DNA of 64,000 bases from Maribacter flavus (lineage in GTDB: Bacteria; Bacteroidota; Bacteroidia; Flavobacteriales; Flavobacteriaceae), in assembly GCF_008386635.1 (NCBI RefSeq), contig NZ_VUOE01000001.1:1875318-1939317 (forward strand). Direction: 5' to 3'. The notes under the pieces are model-generated. The model was not told the DNA's origin and searched no databases. It worked only from the letters and a program-made list of their open reading frames with translations. Positions within the stretch are counted from its first letter, which is position 1. The number at the start of each line of letters is the position of its first letter. Shown piece after piece: positions 17,603 through 27,284 of the stretch. The translations under genes and the position numbers were made by a program.

Positions 17603-17610
17603 CAAAACTA
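17603..17610 (-). promoter_or_regulatory. -7 promoter box for the Lrp-family gene
   Basis: On the minus strand this reads TAGTTTTG, an exact TAnnTTTG match, 22 bases before the ATG at 17580. Confidence 0.5.
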
Positions 17611-17634
17611 CGCATTTACCTTGAATGTGTGAGT

Positions 17635-19008
17635 TTAACTCGCTACGGAATCGGGATTATAGCCTAAATACGGAACATCGTATTCCTTGAAATTGATGCC
17701 CAAGGTCTCCAATTCCTTGAGAATAGGTTGATAGACTTCCTTGGAAATGGGCATTTGAACTCCGGGCGTGGTGATTTTTCCGTTCAGGATTTTCAAGGCG
17801 GCGATGGCTACGGGCAAGCCCACCGTTTTGGCCATGGCGGTATGCACCCGATCTTCACCAATCACGACCAGTTTGGAATCGATTTGTTTTTTTTCGCCGT
17901 TCAATTCGTAACCAAACTTATGGTACATGACGATCATATCCTTTTCGGTTTCGCCCAAGGTCCATTTGTCTTCCAAAATTTTCTGTAAGGCCTTTGCAGG
18001 AGTAGCATCGGGAATACCGATGGTCCTCTTTTTATCGAAAAGGTTCAGTTCCAAAAGCTTTTCCCAAGTACTGTCGTCCTGATCTATTTTTAAATAATGC
18101 CTCAGTTTCAGTTCCACGGAATCCGTTGGTGAGTAGGGAAGAAAGAGATTGATAAATTCCCGATAGGTCATATTTTCCGAATCCTCGATGGTATAGGTGT
18201 CGTCTGTGGCCCCCAGTTGCACAAAAATGTTCCATGCCTTTGAAAAGCCAACACGTCGCATTGTGCCCCTGTAAATGGTGAGCGCGTCCTGTAGACCGTA
18301 GGCTTCCCTATAATTTAGGGAGTCCCTGTTGGCATAGCCCTCAAACTTGCCGTATCCCTCCACTTCAAAAAATTCCGTACGCCTAAACAATTTATGGTAG
18401 GGAATGTATTTATACGTTCCCTCCTGTATGAACTTCGCCGTACCTCCTTGGCCGGCCAGCACCACGTTTCTGGGGTTCCACGTAAACTTGTAGTTCCATA
18501 GGTTGTTATCGAATTCGGGCGCGACAAGTCCACCGCAGAAAGATTCAAACAATAGGATTTTTCCGCCTTTGTCCCGTATACGGTCAATGACCTGCATGGC
18601 GCTCATGTGGTCAATACCAGGGTCTAGCCCTATTTCGTTCATGAAGACCAAATCGCTTTCGGTTACTTTTTCATTGAGTTTTTTAAGTTCTGGGCTAATG
18701 TAGGATGCCGTTACAAGATGCTTTTTGTATGTTAGACAGTCCTCCGCAATTTTGATGTGAAAGCGTGCCGGTAGCATGGAAATGACCAAATCCGACTCCT
18801 GTATGGCCAATGTTCTTTCATCTTCCTTGAAGATATCCAAGGTGCGAACCGAGCAATTGGGGTGCGATTTAATATGCTCTGGGATGGAAGCCGTATCCAG
18901 GTCGCCAATGGTCACTTTTAGATTTTCTGAATCCGATTTTTCCAATAAATAATCCAACAAAAAGGAAGTGGATTTGCCTGCCCCTATGATCAAAATTTTT
19001 CGCACCAT
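17635..19008 (-). CDS. Saccharopine dehydrogenase family protein
   Basis: 457 residues. An N-terminal Rossmann fold (IIGAGKSTSFLLDYLL) with VISMLPARFH, then the saccharopine-dehydrogenase C-terminal domain (NEIGLDPGIDHMSAM, FCGGLVAPE, MYHKFGYEL). It fits the glutamate-forming (lysine-degrading) branch that interconverts saccharopine with glutamate and aminoadipate semialdehyde; substrate direction cannot be read from sequence alone. The partner LKR domain is not fused. The Lrp-type gene follows. Confidence 0.9.
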   Translation of the reverse strand: MVRKILIIGAGKSTSFLLDYLLEKSDSENLKVTIGDLDTASIPEHIKSHPNCSVRTLDIFKEDERTLAIQESDLVISMLPARFHIKIAEDCLTYKKHLVTASYISPELKKLNEKVTESDLVFMNEIGLDPGIDHMSAMQVIDRIRDKGGKILLFESFCGGLVAPEFDNNLWNYKFTWNPRNVVLAGQGGTAKFIQEGTYKYIPYHKLFRRTEFFEVEGYGKFEGYANRDSLNYREAYGLQDALTIYRGTMRRVGFSKAWNIFVQLGATDDTYTIEDSENMTYREFINLFLPYSPTDSVELKLRHYLKIDQDDSTWEKLLELNLFDKKRTIGIPDATPAKALQKILEDKWTLGETEKDMIVMYHKFGYELNGEKKQIDSKLVVIGEDRVHTAMAKTVGLPVAIAALKILNGKITTPGVQMPISKEVYQPILKELETLGINFKEYDVPYLGYNPDSVAS

Positions 19009-19169
19009 GCTTATTGCGTACTTTTAAGTTTGAATGTTGCTACTAAGGTATCAATTTGTTACATATGTAAGAATATGTATCGATAAAGTTATATTATCAA
19101 CTTTGAATGACTGTCCAACAATTAAATAAACTATAACGTAAATCATGTATTTCCAGTAGATTTGGTGTT

Positions 19170-19559
19170 ATGAAGAAAACAATATTGATTACTGCATGTA
19201 TTTTTGGGTTTTTAGCGGTCGCCCTGGGCGCCTTTGGAGCCCACGGATTGGAGAAATTGGTTCCCCCGGATGCCGTGACTACTTTTGAAACAGGTGTCCG
19301 CTACCAAATGTACCATGCCTTTTTTCTGTTCATTTTAGGTGTATTGCCGGGAATACCCCCTAAGTCCCAACGACTAACATATTGGCTGATCCTTATTGGC
19401 GTTGTGTTCTTTTCCTTCTCCATCTATTTGTTGGCCATAAACAGTATTACGGCCTTCGATTTTACGACCATTGGATTTATTACGCCCATTGGCGGAACAC
19501 TTTTGTTGGCAGCTTGGGGATTTTTGGGATTTCAAATCTATACATCGACCCTAAAATGA
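19170..19559 (+). CDS. DUF423 domain-containing membrane protein
   Basis: 129 residues with four predicted membrane helices. The DUF423 hallmarks are present: FLAVALGAFGAHGLE at the N-terminus, VRYQMYHAFFLF in the middle and ITPIGGTLLLAAWGFLGF at the end. Function unknown. It precedes the symporter gene by 10 bases, so the two are probably co-transcribed. Confidence 0.92.
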   Translation: MKKTILITACIFGFLAVALGAFGAHGLEKLVPPDAVTTFETGVRYQMYHAFFLFILGVLPGIPPKSQRLTYWLILIGVVFFSFSIYLLAINSITAFDFTTIGFITPIGGTLLLAAWGFLGFQIYTSTLK

Positions 19560-19569
19560 CATATAGATT

Positions 19570-21039
19570 ATGAACAATACAAAGCTGTTGGGACTCATAT
19601 TAGGTCCCGTTTCGTTTATATTGATCCTTAGTTTTTTTCATCCGGAGGGATTGTCCAAGGAAGCGAACGCCGTTATGGCATCCACGGCCTGGATTGCCAT
19701 TTGGTGGATTACGGAGGCCATTCCCATTGCCATTACCGCACTTCTACCCATCGTGCTTTTCCCACTTTCTGGCGGCTTGGACCTTACCGCTACCTCAGGG
19801 TCTTTTGGGCATAAATACGTGTTTCTCTATATGGGCGGTTTCGTTATCGCCATTGCTATCGAAAAATGGAACCTGCACAAACGCATCGCCCTGAACATTA
19901 TTCATTTGATAGGTGCGGATATCCGTAAAATTATTTTGGGATTTATGGTGGCGACGGCCTTTTTATCCATGTGGATCTCCAATACGGCAACTTCGGTCAT
20001 GATGCTTCCCATTGGTCTGGCCATCATCAAACAATTAAAGGATAATCCGGCTACGGTGGAGGACGAGAATCTGTTATTTGGAAAATCCCTGATGCTCGCC
20101 ATTGCCTACAGTGCTTCCATTGGCGGTATGGCAACCTTGATAGGTACCCCGCCCAATCTGGTGTTGGCAGGGGTGGTATTGGATACTTACGGTTATGAAA
20201 TTACCTTCATGCAGTGGTTCATGTTCGGACTGCCAATTTCCGTAGTGCTGATTTTCATCTGTTGGAAATATTTGACGCGCTTTGCTTTTTCTTTCAAACA
20301 AGTCGAATTTCCCGGAGGAAGGGCAGAAATAAAAAGACTTAAGAATGGCCTGGGGAAAATCACGTATGAGGAAAAATTGATAGCACTAGTCTTTGGGGCC
20401 ACGGCCTTTTGTTGGATTACACGCTCCTTTCTGCTGCAGAAACTGTTACCGGGTCTGGACGATACCATCATCGCCATCTTTTTTGCCATTTTACTTTTCC
20501 TGATTCCGGCCAAAAAAAAGGGGGAACAGCTGCTAAATTGGGACGAGGCCGTTACGATGCCTTGGGGAATCATTTTGCTTTTTGGAGGTGGAATGGCACT
20601 GGCCAAGGGTTTTGACGAAAGTGGTTTGGCCGTTTGGATCGGTGGGCAGATGACCTCCTTGTCCGGCTTACCAATTTTCATTTTGGTGCTGGTATTGATC
20701 GCTGCGGTAAATTTTCTGACCGAGATTACCTCCAATTTGGCCACAACGGCCATGCTGTTGCCTGTTTTGGCGCCCATGGCCCTTTCCATAGATGTACATC
20801 CGTTCGTGTTAATGGTGGGTGCCGCCGTGGCAGCCTCCTGTGCCTTTATGTTGCCCGTTGCCACCCCGCCAAATGCGGTGGTTTTTGGTTCCGGTTACCT
20901 ACGGATTCCAGATATGGTCCGAAAAGGCTTTTTTATGAACATCATGTCCATCATAGTGCTGAGCCTTTTCGTTTATTTTTTATTGCCCCAACTGTGGGAC
21001 ATTGTTATTAATGGATTTCCGGAAAGTCTAAAAAAATGA
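19570..21039 (+). CDS. DASS/SLC13-family anion:sodium symporter
   Basis: 489 residues, about eleven to twelve membrane helices. Both SNT-type sodium/substrate motifs of the family are visible: SNTATSVMMLPIGLA (first repeat) and EITSNLATTAMLLPVLAPMA (second repeat), plus LIGTPPNLVLAG and MLPVATPPNAVVFG. Likely takes up dicarboxylates (succinate, malate) with sodium, though sulfate or phosphate transport exists in the family. Its TGA stop overlaps the ATG of a short candidate leader ORF (ATGA). Confidence 0.93.
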   Translation: MNNTKLLGLILGPVSFILILSFFHPEGLSKEANAVMASTAWIAIWWITEAIPIAITALLPIVLFPLSGGLDLTATSGSFGHKYVFLYMGGFVIAIAIEKWNLHKRIALNIIHLIGADIRKIILGFMVATAFLSMWISNTATSVMMLPIGLAIIKQLKDNPATVEDENLLFGKSLMLAIAYSASIGGMATLIGTPPNLVLAGVVLDTYGYEITFMQWFMFGLPISVVLIFICWKYLTRFAFSFKQVEFPGGRAEIKRLKNGLGKITYEEKLIALVFGATAFCWITRSFLLQKLLPGLDDTIIAIFFAILLFLIPAKKKGEQLLNWDEAVTMPWGIILLFGGGMALAKGFDESGLAVWIGGQMTSLSGLPIFILVLVLIAAVNFLTEITSNLATTAMLLPVLAPMALSIDVHPFVLMVGAAVAASCAFMLPVATPPNAVVFGSGYLRIPDMVRKGFFMNIMSIIVLSLFVYFLLPQLWDIVINGFPESLKK

Positions 21040-21129
21040 AACCCTCATCGAGGGATTTATCATGGCAAGTTTAATACCTCTATGAATATAAATATATAAT
21101 AATCAAATAGTTAACATGTATTTAAACGT
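21037..21129 (+). repeat. 93-bp shared leader element, copy 1 (upstream of glycerate kinase)
   Basis: This 93-base stretch aligns without gaps with 29929-30021 at about 70 of 93 positions; both copies end at the base before a start codon. Most conserved are the first 20 bases (including a CCCTC-ATC-GAGGG hairpin), ATGG(C/T)AAGTTTAAT(A/G)CCT (positions 26-43), and TTTAAACGT at the end. The ATG at 21036 opens a short frame MKPSSRDLSWQV. It could be a regulatory RNA leader, an attenuator with a leader peptide or a small mobile repeat. Confidence 0.8.
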
Positions 21130-22260
21130 ATGCGATTCCTGATTATCCCCGATAAATTTAAAGGTTCCATGACGAGCGAAGAGGTATACCGATCGTTCAG
21201 AACGGGAGTGGAGCAAGTCCTAAGCGATGCGTCCTTTCACTTTGTAAAGGCATCGGATGGGGGCGATGGTTTCTTGGACGCCATTTCAATGTACAAGGAC
21301 TGCAAAAGGGTAGCAATGAAAACTTTGGATCCCTTGGGTAGGGAAATTTCCTCGTACTATCTGTTGGATGCGAAATCAAAATCGGCCTACATAGAACTGG
21401 CCAATAGCTCTGGTATGGAACTTCTGGAACCTTCGGAGCGAAACGCCTCCTTGACCTCGACCTTTGGCAGCGGCCAACAAATTGCGGACACCATAAAAAA
21501 AGGTGCCAAAAAAATATATGTCGGTTTGGGGGGCAGTGCAACCAACGATGGGGGAATTGGCATTGCAAATGCCTTAGGATTTGAATTTTTGGATTCTAAT
21601 GGCAATCCGCTGGAACCCATTGGAAAGAATTTAAGTGAGGTTCAAAGGATTACCCAATCCTATAATTATATGGAAATCAAAGGGATACAATTCTTTGCCA
21701 TCAACGATGTCAAAAACCCGCTATTCGGAAAAGATGGGGCCGCATTTGTATACGCCGCCCAAAAAGGTGCCGATGCTGCCATGATATCGGAGTTGGACAA
21801 AGGATTGCGAAATTTATCGGAAGTCTATGTAAGACAATTTGGTTCCGATTTTTCCGAAGTACCAGGTTCAGGAGCTGCCGGGGGAACCGGATTTGGTCTC
21901 AAGGCCTTTTTTAAGGCCGATTTTCTCAGTGGAATCACTTTTATTTTGGAACTATCCGGTATAAAAGAAGTGTTGGATACCCAAAAATTCGATTACATCG
22001 TGACCGGTGAAGGCAAAATCGACGATCAGACCCTTCAGGGAAAATTGATTCAAGGGGTTATGGAACTTGCCAACAGTTACAATATTCCAGTGCTGGCCGT
22101 TTGTGGCAAATTGGACGTTCCCCTAGAAAGGCTTACTTCAAGTGGCGTTCAAGATGTTATTGAAATTGGGGACCCCAACAAATCGTTGGGATACAATATG
22201 CAAAATGCCAAGGACCTGCTTCAAAGAAGGGTATATGAGTATTTTAAATCCTTAATCTAG
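21130..22260 (+). CDS. glxK: Glycerate kinase
   Basis: 376 residues of the glycerate kinase type 1 (GlxK/GarK) family, which phosphorylates D-glycerate, usually at position 2. Motifs: IIPDKFKGSMTSEE at the N-terminus, ASDGGDGFLDA, GLGGSATNDGGIGIANALG and VTGEGKIDDQTLQGK. Length is typical. It is monocistronic behind the 93-bp leader element. No glyoxylate-pathway partners (gcl, garR) are adjacent. Confidence 0.93.
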   Translation: MRFLIIPDKFKGSMTSEEVYRSFRTGVEQVLSDASFHFVKASDGGDGFLDAISMYKDCKRVAMKTLDPLGREISSYYLLDAKSKSAYIELANSSGMELLEPSERNASLTSTFGSGQQIADTIKKGAKKIYVGLGGSATNDGGIGIANALGFEFLDSNGNPLEPIGKNLSEVQRITQSYNYMEIKGIQFFAINDVKNPLFGKDGAAFVYAAQKGADAAMISELDKGLRNLSEVYVRQFGSDFSEVPGSGAAGGTGFGLKAFFKADFLSGITFILELSGIKEVLDTQKFDYIVTGEGKIDDQTLQGKLIQGVMELANSYNIPVLAVCGKLDVPLERLTSSGVQDVIEIGDPNKSLGYNMQNAKDLLQRRVYEYFKSLI

Positions 22261-22492
22261 GTTCATACATTTTGGAAAGTCGCTCGTTTTTAATTATGTA
22301 ATCGGCAGTAAATCCATATTATTTTATCGATTTAATAGTTTAGCACCTAGTAATTTGCAATTTGTTTACTAAACAGTGTTTAAACCGATGTTTATTTGTT
22401 GAAAATCCAATCATTCATCGTAGATTTCATATTTCTTGCCGATAAATACATGAATACCTCTTGATTTCCAAGGGCTTCAAGGTTAAATTTAA

Positions 22493-22500
22493 TAGCTTTG
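22493..22500 (+). promoter_or_regulatory. -7 promoter box for pckA
   Basis: TAGCTTTG matches TAnnTTTG exactly, 55 bases before the chosen pckA ATG. Its position rules out the farther upstream in-frame start at 22461. The remainder of the 22261-22547 gap is AT-rich with no other feature I recognise. Confidence 0.5.
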
Positions 22501-22547
22501 GAGAAATAAAATTTCGAGTTATGCATAGTTCATCCTACCAATCGAAG

Positions 22548-24137
22548 ATGATATCTTTAAAGAATTATGGAATTGACCATGATAATTTTCATTATCAGGA
22601 ATCGCCTCAAGCACTACAGAAGGCTACGATCGACCTTGGCATGGGAGCGGAGACCAAAAATGGTACCCTTGCCGTCAATACGGGGGAATTTACGGGTAGG
22701 TCTCCACAAGACCGTTTTATCGTAAAAGATGCTATTACCAAGGATAGAATCTGGTGGGGTTCGGTAAACATTCCCTTTGAACCGGAAAAGTTTACGGCGT
22801 TGTATGACAAGGTTATTGCTTATTTGAACACAAAGGAACTTTTCGTGAGGGACTGCTATGCCTGTGCGGACCCGGAGTATAAACTCAATATCAGGGTCAT
22901 AAACGAATACCCTTGGTCCAACATGTTCGCCTATAATATGTTTTTACGGCCAACCGACGAGGAATTGGAGAATTTCAGTCCGGAATGGACGGTTATAAAC
23001 GCACCTGGCTTCATGGCCAATGCCGAAGAAGATGGAACAAGGCAACACAATTTCGCCATACTGAACTTTACTGAAAAAATCGCCCTAATTGGTGGCACAG
23101 GCTATACCGGCGAGATAAAAAAAGGAATTTTTTCGGCGCTCAATTTTATATTGCCTGTATTTAAGGAAACCTTGCCCATGCATTGTTCGTCCAATGTGGG
23201 GGAAGACGGGGATACCGCGATATTCTTCGGGTTGTCAGGGACCGGGAAGACAACCTTGTCCACAGACCCCAATAGGAAATTGATCGGCGATGATGAGCAC
23301 GGCTGGACCAGCAGAAATACAGTGTTCAATTTTGAGGGAGGGTGTTATGCCAAGGTCATCAACCTATCCCAAGAACAGGAACCCGAAATCTACAATGCCA
23401 TAAAACCTGGAGCTATTCTTGAAAATGTGATTTTGGACAAGGACGGCAATGTGGATTATGCGGATACCTCCATAACACAAAATACCCGGGTAAGTTATCC
23501 TATTTACCATATAGATAACATTCAGCAGCCTTCCATTGGGAAAAACGTAAAGAACATTTTCTTTTTAACGGCCGATGCCTTTGGGGTGTTGCCTCCAATT
23601 TCCAAGCTAACTCCTAGTCAGGCGGCCTATCATTTTATTTCGGGTTATACGGCCAAAGTTGCCGGAACCGAAGCCGGGGTCGTTGAGCCACAACCTTCCT
23701 TTTCGGCCTGTTTTGGTGCACCTTTTATGCCCTTGCATCCCACAAAATATGCGGAGATGTTGAGCAAAAAAATGAAGGAGACTGGCGTGGCCGTATGGTT
23801 GGTTAATACGGGGTGGACCGGCGGCCCTTATGGTGTTGGTACCCGTATGAAGTTAAAGTACACCCGTGCCATGATCAGTGCGGCGCTCAATGGCGATCTA
23901 GGTTTGTACTCCTATGATACCTACCACATTCATTCCGTTTTTGGGGTGGCGCAACCTAGGGAATGTCCCGGAGTGCCTACCAGTGTATTGAGTCCAAGGG
24001 CGACTTGGAACAATGACGAAAAATATTACACCACGGCCTTTAAGCTTTCCAATGCCTTTAGGGAAAACTTCAAAAAGTTCGAAAAATATGCCAATGAGGA
24101 AATTAGACGTGGTGGACCGCAACGGTACGCTTTTTAA
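22548..24137 (+). CDS. pckA: Phosphoenolpyruvate carboxykinase (ATP)
   Basis: 529 residues from ATG 22548 (MISLKNYGIDHDNF), the usual family length; starts at 22521 or 22461 would add unrelated residues. It converts oxaloacetate and ATP to PEP and CO2, the first committed gluconeogenic step. Visible motifs: TGEFTGRSPQDRFIV, HCSSNVGEDGDTAIFFG, the kinase P-loop GLSGTGKTTLS, LIGDDEHGW and NTGWTGGPYGVGTRM. A strong terminator follows. Confidence 0.96.
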   Translation: MISLKNYGIDHDNFHYQESPQALQKATIDLGMGAETKNGTLAVNTGEFTGRSPQDRFIVKDAITKDRIWWGSVNIPFEPEKFTALYDKVIAYLNTKELFVRDCYACADPEYKLNIRVINEYPWSNMFAYNMFLRPTDEELENFSPEWTVINAPGFMANAEEDGTRQHNFAILNFTEKIALIGGTGYTGEIKKGIFSALNFILPVFKETLPMHCSSNVGEDGDTAIFFGLSGTGKTTLSTDPNRKLIGDDEHGWTSRNTVFNFEGGCYAKVINLSQEQEPEIYNAIKPGAILENVILDKDGNVDYADTSITQNTRVSYPIYHIDNIQQPSIGKNVKNIFFLTADAFGVLPPISKLTPSQAAYHFISGYTAKVAGTEAGVVEPQPSFSACFGAPFMPLHPTKYAEMLSKKMKETGVAVWLVNTGWTGGPYGVGTRMKLKYTRAMISAALNGDLGLYSYDTYHIHSVFGVAQPRECPGVPTSVLSPRATWNNDEKYYTTAFKLSNAFRENFKKFEKYANEEIRRGGPQRYAF

Positions 24138-24154
24138 ATGCACCATTAAACATG

Positions 24155-24186
24155 AAAAAAGGCCCTGCATTTTGCAAGGCCTTTTT
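24155..24186. terminator. Bidirectional terminator between pckA and hemD
   Basis: AAAAAAGGCCCTGCA / TGCAAGGCCTTTTT stem with one mismatch; A-run on the left and T-run on the right serve both converging genes. Confidence 0.8.
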
Positions 24187-24208
24187 GTTATAGATTCAGA
24201 AGCAACTC

Positions 24209-24952
24209 TTATTTGTTTGCGTTCGTAATATATTTTTGGAGTGCCATGGTCATGGACGGTGTCTCTGGAGTGGGCGCCTTTATGTCAATTCTAAGTCCGG
24301 CACCGGTAGCAGCTTCTACAGTAGAATTACCAAAAACCGCTATTCTAGTATCGTTCTGCTTAAAATCCGGAAAGTTATGTAACAGGGATTCAATACCCGA
24401 TGGACTAAAGAATACCAAAATATCATAATATACATCCCTTAAATCGGATAGATCACTGATGACCGTTTTGTAGAAAATACCCCGTTTCCAGCTTATATCG
24501 AGCGCGTTTAAGGTCTCGGGAACCTCGGGTTTAAGAACATCAGAGGATGGTAACAGGAACTTTTCATCCTTGTATTTTTTGATCATCGGGGACAAATCGG
24601 AAAACAAGCGTTTACCCACATAAATCTTTCTTTTTCTATATACCACGTACTTCTGAAGATAGTATGCCACAGCCTCGGACTGACAAAAGTATTTCATCGT
24701 ATCCGGCACCTTGAAACGCATCTCCTCCGCAATTCGAAAGAAATGGTCCACCGCATTCCTGCTTGTAAGAATAATGGCGGTGAAATCCTTTAGGTCGATT
24801 TTCTGTTGACGGACACCTTTGGCATCTACTCCTTCCACATGAATAAAGGGTCTAAAATCGACCTTTACTTTTTCCTTGTCGATGAGCCTGGAATAGGGAG
24901 AATTTTCCATTTTTGGCTCGGGCTGAGAGACCAAAATTGTTTTTACTTTCAT
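24209..24952 (-). CDS. hemD: Uroporphyrinogen-III synthase family protein
   Basis: 247 residues. Cyclises hydroxymethylbilane to uroporphyrinogen III in haem/sirohaem synthesis. It shows the two-lobed HemD fold signature: an N-terminal ILVSQPEPK strand, AIILTSRNAVDHFF, and a C-terminal VFFSPSGIESLL ... IAVFGNSTVEAA segment. Sequence conservation in HemD is low, but this form next to DUF4271 is the standard flavobacterial one. It is 8 bases after DUF4271, third gene of a GT39-DUF4271-hemD run. Confidence 0.88.
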   Translation of the reverse strand: MKVKTILVSQPEPKMENSPYSRLIDKEKVKVDFRPFIHVEGVDAKGVRQQKIDLKDFTAIILTSRNAVDHFFRIAEEMRFKVPDTMKYFCQSEAVAYYLQKYVVYRKRKIYVGKRLFSDLSPMIKKYKDEKFLLPSSDVLKPEVPETLNALDISWKRGIFYKTVISDLSDLRDVYYDILVFFSPSGIESLLHNFPDFKQNDTRIAVFGNSTVEAATGAGLRIDIKAPTPETPSMTMALQKYITNANK

Positions 24953-24960
24953 AGGTTACA

Positions 24961-25614
24961 CTATTTTAGAAAGCTTCCCAATATGATTAGGGGTGCAATT
25001 TCGAGTGCGCAAAGGTACAAAATAAAATAGAAAAAGTAGGAACTAATGTATTTTTGATGAATCCTAATCACTGAAACCCAGCCTATAATATTAATTAGCA
25101 GAAAGAGCCCAAACGCTGCCAAAACAACGGTAATCGAGTTAATAAATACAAAAGTCAAAAAAATATTGGCCAGAAAAAGAACAATACTGCTGTAATTCAA
25201 ATAGGACGTTTTTTTGAACAGTAGTTCATTAATGGTAGCGTAGGATCCAAAAATGAAACCGTTCCCCAGTTGTAGGAACATCTTTATAAGCACAAAAAGA
25301 AAAAGGAATCCAATGATCGCCAAAAAAGTGACATTGGACACGGATATTTCCGGACTTGCATAACTTTTCCATGCTAGAAAGGCGAACAGCGAGGTATTGA
25401 TGATCTGGAAAACGGTGAGTAGTATATGGAACCAATTGAAAAGCTTCTCCTTTTTGTTGTACATGATGATGTACTTGTTGTTGAAGGGAAGAATGATAAA
25501 ATTCAAAAATCTGGCATAGAATATTTTTTTGGCAATAGCGACCAACAGGAGACTGCCAAACAAAATGAGGGTAATCCAGTCCAAGTTTTCGGTAAACCTG
25601 TTAATTGGCTCCAT
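24961..25614 (-). CDS. DUF4271 domain-containing membrane protein
   Basis: 217 residues with about six membrane helices; KLFNWFHILLTVFQIINTSL and LYLCALEIAPLIILGSFL-type segments mark DUF4271. Function unknown. Its ATG overlaps the stop of the GT39 gene by one base (TAATG), which indicates translational coupling, and it precedes hemD. Confidence 0.88.
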   Translation of the reverse strand: MEPINRFTENLDWITLILFGSLLLVAIAKKIFYARFLNFIILPFNNKYIIMYNKKEKLFNWFHILLTVFQIINTSLFAFLAWKSYASPEISVSNVTFLAIIGFLFLFVLIKMFLQLGNGFIFGSYATINELLFKKTSYLNYSSIVLFLANIFLTFVFINSITVVLAAFGLFLLINIIGWVSVIRIHQKYISSYFFYFILYLCALEIAPLIILGSFLK

Positions 25615-27284
25615 TAGTTTACGGGAATTGGTTTTGAATTCAAGCCCGGATACAATCCGTTTTCCGAAATCACGATTCTAATATAACCTACTTTTTCGGT
25701 ATCGTACTGAGGTATTTCCACTAAAAAATGGGTTGTGTCCTTTTTGGTTAGGAAGGGCAGGTTTTCCTCCACGGGCTTCGGGGCAATCCGTTTTAGGCCC
25801 AAGGTATTTTTATAGGGACTCAAATAGGCTACAGAAAATTTAAGTTTGGACAGTTCAATGTCAAAATTGTAGGGATTGAATACCTGTAGATGATAATCGG
25901 AACCACCCAAGGAAACAGTTTCCTCCTTCAGTGTGCATTCAAGTTTTCTGTAGGAGTCGAAATCCGAAATATACTTGCCTTTATAAACCCAGCCATCAGG
26001 CTTGGTGTAGGAAAAGGTGTTATCATTGATATATTTGGAAAGATAAGCCACTTTTTTCCCCCGTACCCGTTCTTCCGAGGTATCAATGGAATATTGGTTT
26101 TTCCGGTACATCACATTGTTCAGGGAGAAGGTAGGTATTCCTCCCGAATAAAATTCGTACATGGGTGCGTTACGATAAGAATTCTCAAAAACCACGGGAA
26201 TTTCCCCAACCTCCTCGCGAATTCCATCGACCCAGGTCTTGTTGCCATGACTTTCGTAATGGAAATCAAAAAGTAAAGGTTGGTAAATGAGTCCGGCTCG
26301 TAAATAAAGAATCAGGAAAGCGTTGATGATGCCCAAGCGAACCATCCATTTGAGGACCTGTTTATGTTCCAACATGAAATTATATACGATGACCACCAGG
26401 GGAATGCAGATAATAATGATCCATTGGGTCTGTACCCTTCTGTTGAAGCTGGAAATAAAGAAAAACAGGATTACGCCATATGTCAAGAACAAGAGCGCCC
26501 TATTGAACAAGTCCTTGCCCTTGGTTTTTAATAAGGCATAATAAATAAGCGGGAAAGTAAGCCCAAACAGTGCAATCAGGTTTACAAAGAAGCCCAGCGT
26601 ATATTTCTCGAACTGATAGGCATCGTTGGGTCGTTCATAAAGATGGTATTTGATACTGACAAAATCATTTTCATACAGCCAGTAAAAATGTGGGGCATAA
26701 CAGAGTAAGGCAACCAAAACGCTAAGCCAGGCATACTTGCTCTTAACAAGGTTTAGGTTGGATAGCAACACAAAAACGATGACCAGGACGGCGTGGTATT
26801 TACTGTACATCAAGGCCGCCATAAATATACCCAATAGGATAGCAGTAGAGTATTTCGGGTCTTTTAGGAAATGCTTATACGTAAGTAGAAAACAGGAGGT
26901 AAAAAACAGCAATGGAGTATCCGGAAGGGTAAAAAAACCATAGGCATTCAACAAGGTCATGGAAAACACCAGTATGAAAAAATGGGGGATAAATCGATTC
27001 TTTTCCGGTCTATCGATCAGCAGCCATAAAATCACAAGATTCAGTGCGGAAATTACACAGCTCATAAAGCGCACCCCAAGTTCCCCGTTAAAAAACAGAC
27101 TGCTAATTTTTATAAGCAGCGCAACCAAAGGGGGATGGTCAAAAAACCCCCAGGCCATATTCTGGCTATAGTACCAGTAATAGGCCTCATCAAAAATTAA
27201 TTCCGTAAACGCGGATTGTATAAGGTTGAGAACAAAAAATGCCGTAAGAAAATAATAGAATTGCCTTGGGATTTTTTCGGACAT
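25614..27284 (-). CDS. Glycosyltransferase family 39 (ArnT/PMT-like) membrane protein
   Basis: 556 residues. The N-terminal half has about ten membrane helices. The first extracytoplasmic loop carries the GT39 catalytic pair Asp32-Glu33 (LIFDEAYYWYYSQ) and WGFFDHPPLVALLI. The C-terminal ~200 residues are soluble and beta-rich. Such enzymes transfer a sugar from a polyprenyl-phosphate donor to lipid or protein on the outer face of the inner membrane. The divergent neighbouring gene encodes a polyprenol-phosphate mannose synthase, a plausible donor supplier. Acceptor unknown. Confidence 0.88.
   Translation of the reverse strand: MSEKIPRQFYYFLTAFFVLNLIQSAFTELIFDEAYYWYYSQNMAWGFFDHPPLVALLIKISSLFFNGELGVRFMSCVISALNLVILWLLIDRPEKNRFIPHFFILVFSMTLLNAYGFFTLPDTPLLFFTSCFLLTYKHFLKDPKYSTAILLGIFMAALMYSKYHAVLVIVFVLLSNLNLVKSKYAWLSVLVALLCYAPHFYWLYENDFVSIKYHLYERPNDAYQFEKYTLGFFVNLIALFGLTFPLIYYALLKTKGKDLFNRALLFLTYGVILFFFISSFNRRVQTQWIIIICIPLVVIVYNFMLEHKQVLKWMVRLGIINAFLILYLRAGLIYQPLLFDFHYESHGNKTWVDGIREEVGEIPVVFENSYRNAPMYEFYSGGIPTFSLNNVMYRKNQYSIDTSEERVRGKKVAYLSKYINDNTFSYTKPDGWVYKGKYISDFDSYRKLECTLKEETVSLGGSDYHLQVFNPYNFDIELSKLKFSVAYLSPYKNTLGLKRIAPKPVEENLPFLTKKDTTHFLVEIPQYDTEKVGYIRIVISENGLYPGLNSKPIPVN

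Noticed and set aside
20193-20864. A 223-codon frame on the minus strand opposite the DASS symporter
   Set aside because: Membrane-protein genes often leave long complementary open frames; composition (K/S/T/P-rich) and lack of motifs mark it as a shadow.
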